Shown: positions 1 through 5,190 of the stretch, one piece after another
Numbering within the stretch: the first letter of the stretch is position 1
Layout of the letters: the number at the start of each line of letters is the position of its first letter
NCBI GenBank assembly: GCA_002383285.1
Contig: DFXU01000018.1
Location: 1 to 5,190, forward strand
Reading direction: 5' to 3'
Source of the DNA: Caryophanales bacterium UBA4100
GTDB lineage: Bacteria; Bacillota; Bacilli; Paenibacillales; UBA4045
DNA length: 5,190 nucleotides
Position numbers and translations under genes: made by a program
Notes under the pieces: generated by a model
Seen by the model: the letters and a program-made list of their open reading frames with translations, nothing else
Told to the model about the DNA's origin: nothing
The model's database searches: none

Positions 1-318
1 CGCGGGGTCAAGCTATCAGGTGGTCAAGCGCAACGGACGGCTGCCGCTCGCATGTTCGTTAGGGATGCACAGCTGCTTGTATTCGATGATTTATCAAGCG
101 CACTGGATGTGGAGACGGAGCGTAAGCTATGGGAACGACTGCATCAGAGCAGGGAATCCGCTTGCCTCGTTGTCTCTCATCGTAAGGCAATCCTGCAGAA
201 GGCCGACCACATTATTGTCATGAGGCAAGGGCGGATTGAAGCTGAAGGAACATTGGAGGAGCTATTGCAAACCAATGACGAGATGAGACAGATTTGGAAT
301 ATGGGTGATTCTGATTAG
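1..318 (+). CDS. ABC exporter ATP-binding/permease subunit, C-terminal fragment (5' end outside window)
   Basis: This is the last 105 codons of an ABC ATPase, open from the first base of the window and ending in TAG at 316-318. The reading begins RGVKLSGGQAQR, so the signature motif LSGGQ lies at 13-27. Walker B follows as LLVFDD (73-90), then the D-loop SSALD and the H-loop His in VVSHRK (codon 178-180). After that comes the usual tail (ADHIIVMRQGRIEAEGTLEELL). Walker A and any membrane domain lie to the left, outside the window. The residue after the Walker B Asp is Asp (codon 88-90), not the catalytic Glu. This is known from the weaker half of heterodimeric exporters, so a partner subunit with a normal site is likely nearby. 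The FDDLSSALDVETE style fits exporter-type fused TMD-NBD proteins better than sugar importer ATPases. ABC assignment is certain; the substrate is unknown. An ATG at 52 is internal to the domain and is not a true start. Confidence 0.93.
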   Translation, partial: RGVKLSGGQAQRTAAARMFVRDAQLLVFDDLSSALDVETERKLWERLHQSRESACLVVSHRKAILQKADHIIVMRQGRIEAEGTLEELLQTNDEMRQIWNMGDSD

Positions 319-493
319 AACATAGCTTCTCCAATTCCGCTGCAGGAATAGGCTGCTGGCTTCTCCATCAAGTGAAATATTCAGAGAATTGTGGATGAAT
401 GGAATTGTGTTCATTGTTATTCGAACGCATCTCACATAGGCTTGTTATTAGTGCGAAGATTGCACCAATATCTTACGGGGATGGAGTGAGACA
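319..493. other. Intergenic region between ABC exporter gene and 594-aa gene
   Basis: These 175 bases hold no convincing gene and no clear intrinsic terminator for the ABC gene. A 9-base direct repeat, gcttctcca, occurs at 325-333 and 359-367, 34 bases apart. It may be chance. A weak promoter-like pair, TTGTTA (442-447) and CAATAT (466-471) with 18 bases between, could serve the next gene, but both boxes are poor matches. The ribosome binding site GGAG at 484-487 lies six bases before the ATG at 494. Confidence 0.5.
442..471 (+). promoter_or_regulatory. Weak candidate sigma-A promoter for the 594-aa gene
   Basis: The -35 candidate is TTGTTA (442-447) and the -10 candidate is CAATAT (466-471), separated by 18 bases. 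The implied transcript start is about 15-20 bases before the ATG at 494, which would leave a very short leader that still includes the GGAG ribosome binding site. The -10 box is a poor match, so this is only the best pair I found in the gap and transcription could start elsewhere. Confidence 0.2.
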
Positions 494-2278
494 ATGAGCT
501 TACATAGGAGCTTAGAAACATACTTTGAATTCAAATTTGGGGATTGTCCAATCCGATCGAACATGGTGGAGGTGAAGGGACCAGGTCATACCGGGCCAGT
601 GTCCAAGCTAGATGCCGTACACCCAGGCAGAGCAACTGCGGAATACTATATGTTGGCAGCTTACTTAGGACGTCTCGAAGCCGAGCAAGGGCGGTTGATG
701 CTGCTGGAGCTTGCCAAGCTGCAGGTGTTGGATGAGAAGTCACCGCAGTATGGCGCTATGAGGTGGTATAGGGAGGAAACCCAAGTCGGGGATACGAATG
801 CCGTATTCTTCACTTTGTTCCCGCTTGCCGTCCTTCGATTGCAAGCGCCAGAGACCATTCCCCCAAGTCATCTGATACTTATGGACGGATTAATGCGTGC
901 TGGCATTCGTTGGTTCTCTCATGAAATCGAACATCCAATTCTGTATTATTCCAACAAAATATTGAACGATGGTGCTCTTCTTCTGGCACTCAGCAAGCTG
1001 CAGGATCATGAGCAAGGAATCAATAAAGCTGTACGTTTCTTCGAGCGATGGTGCACGTACACCGAGGAAAGAGGCTGGGGCTGGGGTGAGAATATCAGTG
1101 TAGTCTACAGCTTAATTATTGTTAATGCACTGAGGCTTGCCAGTCTTCTACTAGCTAATATCAATCCTCAATTAGGCATTCGACTGGAGGGCTTTATCCA
1201 ACAGATTTTTAGCAACCTGCGATTTCAAGGCAAAGGCGAATTAGTTCCTACGATTCGTAGCTATAATTTCCAAGCAAAGGGTGACTATCCGAGTGTGCTC
1301 TGGTCTATATCAGGGAACGCTGATATTCATGAAGAGGTTCAGGACGAACGGAATATGGATGCATGGGCAACCCATAATGCACCGTCCTTCTTATTATTCG
1401 AGCAGGAGCTAAATCAAACCAAACAGGATAAATCGGTTAAACAGGAGATGCGTATTGAACGTATATTTGACAATGCTTATGCAACGACCTGGATCGGTCA
1501 GAGAGGGCGTATAGGTAGCATTAATCAATTTCCTGTTATTAAGGGATGTTACCAGTATCCGAGGTGGGGGTTAGGATGGCAATCATTCCCGTATAGCTTT
1601 CGAGTGGGAGGCGAGAAGCTCGGCTTTCTACGCTGGAGGGTGGAGGATGGTTATGTAACCCGAACACATCCTGCTCAAGACAAGCACAGTGCTTACTTAT
1701 CCCCTGCTTTATTTCGAGAGTCATATTTCCCAGACGTTCAAAGTCGTGCAGAGCAGAATGGACCATTCCTCTGTATCGTACGTTGGATGCATGGTTTACA
1801 TCATAAAGTGGACGTTATATGTGATGAGTGGGTGATCTCACATCCTTACGATCAAGTGACATCTTATGAGGTTAATGGTAGGCAATGGATTGCTGTATTA
1901 TTTGATAGCTGTGCAATAACCTTCTCTGCGCTACAGGGGATTCGGGCAAGCTCCACTTCGCGAGAGCAGGTGACCTTAACAAGTATAGATAAAGGTGACC
2001 GTACCCTGATTTCACAGGTTCTCTATCAAGCTGAGGAACATTCAGAGCAGGAGCTATGCATTCAACCTGGGCTGGAGAGTGGTTGGATTGTCAAGTGGTG
2101 GGATGAAGTAGGTCATGCTCAAGACCTTATAAAGCAGCTTGAGGCTATTCAAATATCTGACGAGACTTTATTCGATGATGAGGTTCCGAGAGAGCCACAT
2201 CTGTCTCTTCGGAGAATCAGTATTCAAGCCCAAGATAAGCATGTCTTGACTATGAATATAGATCCGTACCCAGGATAA
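494..2278 (+). CDS. Unassigned 594-aa cytoplasmic protein, possibly polysaccharide-lyase-like (helical toroid plus beta-sandwich)
   Basis: I do not recognise this protein with certainty. The start at 494 is supported by GGAG (484-487) six bases upstream, and the stop is TAA at 2276-2278. There is no signal peptide and no membrane segment, so it should be cytoplasmic. Residues about 45-315 are rich in amphipathic helices with conserved-looking turns: YYSNKILNDG (151-160), GWGWGE (194-199) and WATHNAP (291-297). Residues about 325-580 look strand-rich, with many aromatic residues, for example YPRWGLGW (355-362). A helical barrel followed by a beta-sandwich is the build of heparinase II/III-type and PL8-type lyases, and clustered Trp suits carbohydrate binding. 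That link is an impression of architecture; no catalytic set is proven. It lies 67 bases before a sensor-regulator gene and upstream of a sugar permease, which would suit intracellular breakdown of an imported oligosaccharide. Coding is secure; function is not. Confidence 0.9.
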   Translation: MSLHRSLETYFEFKFGDCPIRSNMVEVKGPGHTGPVSKLDAVHPGRATAEYYMLAAYLGRLEAEQGRLMLLELAKLQVLDEKSPQYGAMRWYREETQVGDTNAVFFTLFPLAVLRLQAPETIPPSHLILMDGLMRAGIRWFSHEIEHPILYYSNKILNDGALLLALSKLQDHEQGINKAVRFFERWCTYTEERGWGWGENISVVYSLIIVNALRLASLLLANINPQLGIRLEGFIQQIFSNLRFQGKGELVPTIRSYNFQAKGDYPSVLWSISGNADIHEEVQDERNMDAWATHNAPSFLLFEQELNQTKQDKSVKQEMRIERIFDNAYATTWIGQRGRIGSINQFPVIKGCYQYPRWGLGWQSFPYSFRVGGEKLGFLRWRVEDGYVTRTHPAQDKHSAYLSPALFRESYFPDVQSRAEQNGPFLCIVRWMHGLHHKVDVICDEWVISHPYDQVTSYEVNGRQWIAVLFDSCAITFSALQGIRASSTSREQVTLTSIDKGDRTLISQVLYQAEEHSEQELCIQPGLESGWIVKWWDEVGHAQDLIKQLEAIQISDETLFDDEVPREPHLSLRRISIQAQDKHVLTMNIDPYPG

Positions 2279-2289
2279 CTACCACTATT

Positions 2290-2333
2290 TCTCTAGAAGG
2301 GATTGAATCGTCTTCAGCGAATGATTCTAGAGA
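2290..2333 (+). promoter_or_regulatory. 9-bp perfect inverted repeat running into the ribosome binding site of the AraC-type gene
   Basis: The arms are tctctagaa (2290-2298) and ttctagaga (2325-2333), with 26 bases between them. Each arm contains the palindrome tctaga, so two copies recur 34 bases apart. The 3' arm ends at the first bases of the purine-rich ribosome binding site (GAGGGGGG, 2332-2339). It could be a protein operator (autoregulation) or an RNA stem that limits translation of the regulator. It lacks a T-run, and the G-run right after it is the ribosome binding site, so it is not a normal terminator. The repeat is seen directly; its role is inferred. Confidence 0.4.
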
Positions 2334-2339
2334 GGGGGG
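2332..2339 (+). promoter_or_regulatory. Ribosome binding site of the AraC-type regulator gene
   Basis: The run GAGGGGGG ends six bases before the ATG at 2346 and fixes this start. It is unusually G-rich, and its first two bases are shared with the 3' arm of the upstream inverted repeat. Confidence 0.75.
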
Positions 2340-2345
2340 ATATCG

Positions 2346-4583
2346 ATGAAGAGATCTTGGTATAGACGACTCTTGTTTTCCTATCTGCCTGTTTTTTTTA
2401 TCATTATTTCCTTGTTGGTGACCATCTTTGTATTTAGTCTGGTGGGCATTACGAAGAGAGCCGCTGAAGCCATCGATCAAGGTTCAGCACAGCATGTGAT
2501 GCAGATGGTAGATAACGCACTGGAGAATACGGAATACCAATTCATACGTATGCTAGATTCAAATCTGAATAGCGGTATGGAATTACAAGGCTTCTTTATG
2601 GCGGCGGATGACGATCCATTGAATTCCGACGTTATTCCAGCTCGCAGACTAACCGCTCTAGCTATCGAGAACCCTCTGATTGATTCGGTCTATATGGTTC
2701 GTTGGTCAGATGAGAAGGTACTGATTCATAACACCTCTACGTATCTGAGTCAATTTGAGGACAAGCAATTTGTTGAGTCGTTCCGCAAAACGGCGGATTA
2801 CGGTTCTTGGTCTGGTCAGAGACCATTCCGAATATTCAGTAGCCAAAATGCCACGAATGTCGTTTCCATGGTGCGCCCCTACCCCGTTCTTAATGGGAAT
2901 AGTGGTATTCTGGTCGTTAATATTAATGTTAGTGCCATTCTAAATCTGGTTCATGACATAGCAGGATCTGCTTTTCTCTCTCTACAGGTTGTGGACCAGA
3001 ATAATCAGATTTTCCACGGGACGACCAACTATGCCAGTACGGGAGTCGATCATCCGAATGCGGAGGTTATCTCCGAGAGAACGGGTTGGAAGCTCTATAC
3101 GGAGATACATGGCAATCTATATTTGCAATATGCCTCCAAGCTGATGTATGGCTTATGGTTTAGTGGCATTGCTGCGGTGATAGGGGCAGTTATCTACATT
3201 GCCTATGTATCCAGAAGAAATTATAAACCGATTCTTAAATTGACAGAGCAGATTGAGAGCTACTCCAAGAAACGGGTAGAGCACCTCTTCAAACGGGCCG
3301 ATAAGGATGAATTCTCCTTTATTGAGCATGCGTTGGATAAAATCATTGAAGAAACTGATGATTACATGCAGCAGAAGGTCGAGCATCTCAAGCACAAGAA
3401 GAAGCATAGTCTCAAAGCATTATTGGATGGGCAATTCGAGACGTTTAACAAAGAGATGCCCGAAATCGAGCGAATGTTCGGTTGGCCTCTTCGAGAGAGA
3501 AAGCATTACGTGATTGTGGCGGAAATTGATAGGTACAACGAGTTTCAAAAACAATATAGCCGTCGGGATCAAAGCTTGCTAAAATTCGTGATCATGAATG
3601 TGTTTAATGAAGTGATGCTGGAGCATCGACTGCAATCTGAGGGAGATTGGCTGCTTCCTAATCTCTGGGTTGCTGTCATGGCCAAGCCTGATGGTGATGA
3701 GGAAGAGATCAGAGAAGTCATTAAGAAGGTTTTAGTCTGGATCAAGGAGCAGCTTAATTTCACCATAACCTTTGGAATAGGGGAATCGGCGGACCAGGTT
3801 GAGGATATTCATCAAGCCTATGAAAGATCCATGGAGGTGCTGCAGTACAAATCTTCATTTGGCAGTAACCGTCTAATTGGCCATTGGGATATGCAGAATT
3901 CAGACGATATGAACCCAGTTACGAATATGATAAAAATTCAACAAATCGCCAGTATGTTTAAGCGACAAGATTCAGAATGGAAAAAAACATATCAAGATTT
4001 CGTATGCAAGCTGCAGGAACAAATGCTGATCAAAGACGATACATGGTATCTTCTGAACTACTTTATATATCAGCTAACGGCTGATATATACGCATTAAAC
4101 AATGATTATCGGAGAATATGGGATCAGCATATCTTACCTGACATCCAAGCTGTGATGAGTGAAGTGGACATGTTGCAGGATATACATCAGCCGCTATTAG
4201 AGCTATTAGAAAAGGCGGAACGGGAGTACTCGGTGCTGCGCAATGATCGTACGTATTCCGCAACCATGCAAAGCGTAAAGCAGTTTATTGAAGAACACCA
4301 TGCAGATCCTCAGCTATCGCTTAATTTCCTAAGTGATAGCTTTCACCTTAATCCGAAATACCTGAGCCATCTGTTTAAGGAAGAAACCGGCGAGAAGTTT
4401 TCCGATTACTTGACAGAGGTACGTATCTCACATGCGAAGAGGCTGCTGCTCTCGACGAATGACTCAGTTCAGGCTATTGCCGAGTGTGTCGGATACAACC
4501 ATGCCTTTTCCTTCATCCGCGCCTTTAAGAAGATGGCAGGATTAACACCAGGCGATTACCGTAGGAACTTTATGGAGAATTGA
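2346..4583 (+). CDS. Membrane-anchored AraC-family transcriptional regulator with extracellular sensor domain
   Basis: This 745-aa protein joins a transmembrane sensor and a DNA-binding domain in one chain. A basic start (MKRSWYRR) leads into TM1 at about residues 9-35. An extracellular region of about 230 residues (36-265) has the size and position of a double-Cache sensor. TM2 spans about 266-288, followed by SRRNYKPI and a HAMP-like linker, then a charged, probably coiled-coil stretch (about 320-370). Residues 387-512 resemble the degenerate GGDEF-like domain of CdaR/YesN-type regulators, with FGIGES at 476-481 in place of an active GGDEF motif, so no diguanylate cyclase activity is expected. 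The AraC domain occupies 641-745, with a first helix-turn-helix near 657-682 and a second near 706-732, ending GLTPGDYRR. Three TGA codons in a row end the gene. Such proteins usually activate an adjacent sugar ABC transporter operon, which fits the LplB-type permease downstream. The exact ligand cannot be read from sequence. Confidence 0.93.
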   Translation: MKRSWYRRLLFSYLPVFFIIISLLVTIFVFSLVGITKRAAEAIDQGSAQHVMQMVDNALENTEYQFIRMLDSNLNSGMELQGFFMAADDDPLNSDVIPARRLTALAIENPLIDSVYMVRWSDEKVLIHNTSTYLSQFEDKQFVESFRKTADYGSWSGQRPFRIFSSQNATNVVSMVRPYPVLNGNSGILVVNINVSAILNLVHDIAGSAFLSLQVVDQNNQIFHGTTNYASTGVDHPNAEVISERTGWKLYTEIHGNLYLQYASKLMYGLWFSGIAAVIGAVIYIAYVSRRNYKPILKLTEQIESYSKKRVEHLFKRADKDEFSFIEHALDKIIEETDDYMQQKVEHLKHKKKHSLKALLDGQFETFNKEMPEIERMFGWPLRERKHYVIVAEIDRYNEFQKQYSRRDQSLLKFVIMNVFNEVMLEHRLQSEGDWLLPNLWVAVMAKPDGDEEEIREVIKKVLVWIKEQLNFTITFGIGESADQVEDIHQAYERSMEVLQYKSSFGSNRLIGHWDMQNSDDMNPVTNMIKIQQIASMFKRQDSEWKKTYQDFVCKLQEQMLIKDDTWYLLNYFIYQLTADIYALNNDYRRIWDQHILPDIQAVMSEVDMLQDIHQPLLELLEKAEREYSVLRNDRTYSATMQSVKQFIEEHHADPQLSLNFLSDSFHLNPKYLSHLFKEETGEKFSDYLTEVRISHAKRLLLSTNDSVQAIAECVGYNHAFSFIRAFKKMAGLTPGDYRRNFMEN

Positions 4584-4609
4584 TGATGAAACGAAATGTG
4601 TTTATAGCT

Positions 4610-4650
4610 TGAATAAGGCAGCTGTCCACTGTGGACGGCTGCCTTATTCA
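4610..4650 (+). terminator. Strong hairpin after the regulator gene, probable intrinsic terminator
   Basis: Two 20-base arms (4610-4629 and 4631-4650) flank a single central base. They match throughout except for one G-U pair; the innermost pairs must open to form a real loop. The GC-rich core (ggcagc with gctgcc) is followed by ttattcatt, so the U-rich tail is partly inside the stem, as in many Firmicute terminators. The tail is not a clean T-run. It begins 26 bases after the regulator stop and separates that gene from the transporter operon. Because of its symmetry it may also act on the opposite strand. Confidence 0.75.
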
Positions 4651-4710
4651 TTAGAGATTGAGTAGTTTACCTACTTTTCGAATATTGTGGATGGTCATGA
4701 ATCTTGTTTG

Positions 4711-4740
4711 TTGACCCTAATGCCTGATCTCGCTTACATT
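4711..4740 (+). promoter_or_regulatory. Candidate sigma-A promoter for the sugar permease operon
   Basis: The -35 box TTGACC (4711-4716) matches TTGACA at five of six positions. With an 18-base spacer the -10 box is TACATT (4735-4740), four of six against TATAAT. The predicted start near 4747 gives a leader of about 70 bases before the ATG at 4816. The weak -10 box suits a promoter that needs an activator such as the upstream AraC-type protein, whose site would be expected in about 4651-4710. I found no clear pair of direct repeats there. Confidence 0.45.
4725..4738 (+). promoter_or_regulatory. Weak candidate cre site (CcpA catabolite repression)
   Basis: The 14 bases TGATCTCGCTTACA fit the Bacillus cre consensus TGWAANCGNTNWCA except at the two A positions 4 and 5. 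The site lies between the candidate -35 and -10 boxes, where CcpA binding would repress, as is common for sugar transport operons. Two mismatches at usually conserved positions make this tentative. Confidence 0.25.
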
Positions 4741-4802
4741 GTGAGCACAGACAACAGACAACAGCTGAACGATCATCAAGAAAGCACATGGTCGATTTGG
4801 TT

Positions 4803-4812
4803 GGAGGAGGAG
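4803..4812 (+). promoter_or_regulatory. Strong ribosome binding site of the sugar permease gene
   Basis: The sequence GGAGGAGGAG lies directly before the ATG at 4816, with near-ideal spacing for a Firmicute start. It decides the start at 4816 over the in-frame ATG at 4720 and GTG at 4741, which lack such a site. Confidence 0.8.
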
Positions 4813-4815
4813 CCG

Positions 4816-5190
4816 ATGGGTATACGCAGCAATTTGATAAAACAGAACATCCCATACTTTATGATGTTCATTCCTGTTTTGATTTACTTTATCGCCTTCA
4901 AATACCTTCCGATTGGCGGGCTGATGATCGCCTTCAAGAATTACAACTTTACAGATGGGATATTCGGAAGTCAGTGGGTTGGATTTCAGCATTTCGAGAC
5001 ACTTTTTTCAAACCCACAAAATTTTAGAATTATACGTAATACTTTAATGCTCAGCTTATTGAATTTAATTGTCGGGTTTCCATTCCCCATTATATTGGCA
5101 TTGCTATTGAATGAAGTCCGCAGCTTTGCTTTTAAGCGATCAGTGCAAACCCTCTTATATTTACCGCATTTTCTATCATGGATTATCGTA
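4816..5190 (+). CDS. Sugar ABC transporter permease, LplB-type, N-terminal part (3' end outside window)
   Basis: The frame is open from ATG 4816 to the window edge, giving the first 125 residues of a protein that usually has about 290-320. It is an integral membrane permease of the binding-protein-dependent sugar importer family (LplB/YtcP/UgpA-like). The first membrane segment covers about residues 12-40 and contains the family's typical FKYLPIGG and MIAFKNY stretch. A soluble loop (WVGFQHFETLF, 54-64) follows, then a second segment at about 75-98 and the start of a third with the hallmark LLYLPHFLSW (114-123). The cytoplasmic EAA loop needed to contact the ATPase would lie beyond the edge. 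By analogy with related loci, a second permease (LplC/YtcP type) and a lipoprotein binding protein should follow to the right. The ATPase is often encoded elsewhere (an MsmX-like shared ATPase). The upstream AraC-type regulator is the probable activator. Confidence 0.92.
   Translation, partial: MGIRSNLIKQNIPYFMMFIPVLIYFIAFKYLPIGGLMIAFKNYNFTDGIFGSQWVGFQHFETLFSNPQNFRIIRNTLMLSLLNLIVGFPFPIILALLLNEVRSFAFKRSVQTLLYLPHFLSWIIV

Larger units (their letters stand above)
4651..4815. other. Promoter and leader region of the sugar transporter operon
   Basis: This non-coding stretch between the hairpin and the permease start carries the candidate promoter, a weak cre-like site and the ribosome binding site. 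A small 5-bp inverted repeat, agtag and ctact (4661-4665 and 4671-4675), is followed by tttt but is too weak to call. A 7-base tandem repeat, acaacag twice (4751-4764), lies in the expected leader. The permease frame stays open upstream to a TAG at 4663-4665, but an ATG at 4720 has no ribosome binding site and is not favoured. Confidence 0.5.

Noticed and set aside
325..367. 9-base direct repeat gcttctcca as a mobile-element target duplication
   Set aside because: The 34-base spacing is too small to hold an element, and no terminal inverted repeats are present.
2303..2331. Promoter pair TTGAAT (2303-2308) and TCTAGA (2326-2331) before the regulator
   Set aside because: The -10 match is poor and the transcript would start inside the ribosome binding site of the regulator gene.
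4661..4678. Small hairpin agtag/ctact followed by tttt as a second terminator
   Set aside because: A 5-bp AT-rich stem is too weak, and the strong hairpin just upstream already explains termination.
4720..4815. Upstream extension of the permease to the in-frame ATG at 4720
   Set aside because: No ribosome binding site precedes 4720, the extra 32 residues are polar and unlike the family N-terminus, and the start at 4816 has a near-perfect site.
4717..4992. 91-codon - strand open frame over the transporter promoter and permease start
   Set aside because: It lies opposite a well-supported coding region and promoter, and its product has no recognisable domain.
4788..5027. 79-codon + strand open frame overlapping the permease
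   Set aside because: It is in a different frame from the permease, whose product has clear family motifs and a strong ribosome binding site. The alternative product shows no recognisable motif.

Overview
The window looks like a chromosomal segment of a moderate-GC Firmicute, most likely Paenibacillus or a related Paenibacillaceae. The grounds are the strong purine-rich ribosome binding sites, a large membrane-anchored AraC-type regulator with a YesN-like C-terminus, and an LplB-type sugar permease directly downstream of it. That neighbourhood is very common in Paenibacillus carbohydrate loci. The genus is inferred from gene style, not from any marker gene. All genes lie on the + strand.

Layout: (1) 1-318 is the 3' end of an ABC exporter ATPase subunit, cut by the left window edge. 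It carries a signature motif, a D-loop and an H-loop, but has Asp where the catalytic Glu normally follows Walker B. (2) 319-493 is a 175-base intergenic stretch with only weak promoter-like sequence. (3) 494-2278 encodes a 594-aa cytoplasmic protein I cannot assign with certainty. Its helical N-terminal half and strand-rich, Trp-rich C-terminal half loosely recall the toroid plus beta-sandwich build of polysaccharide lyases. (4) 2279-2345 is a short gap holding a 9-bp perfect inverted repeat that runs into the ribosome binding site of the next gene. (5) 2346-4583 encodes a 745-aa one-piece sensor-regulator: TM, extracellular sensor, TM, HAMP-like linker, degenerate GGDEF-like domain, AraC DNA-binding domain. 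(6) 4610-4650 is a very strong 20-bp hairpin, probably a terminator. (7) 4651-4815 is a promoter region with a plausible sigma-A promoter and a weak cre-like site. (8) 4816-5190 is the 5' part of an LplB-type sugar ABC permease, cut by the right edge.

How they may work together: the regulator probably senses an extracellular ligand, likely a carbohydrate or a lipoprotein-bound sugar, and activates the transporter operon that starts at the permease. The 594-aa protein would fit as a cytoplasmic enzyme acting on the imported oligosaccharide, but only its position and fold impression support this. The ABC exporter fragment appears unrelated. I see no CRISPR array, tRNA, rRNA, insertion sequence or phage gene. 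Nothing here is clearly a new system; the least explained element is the 594-aa protein.
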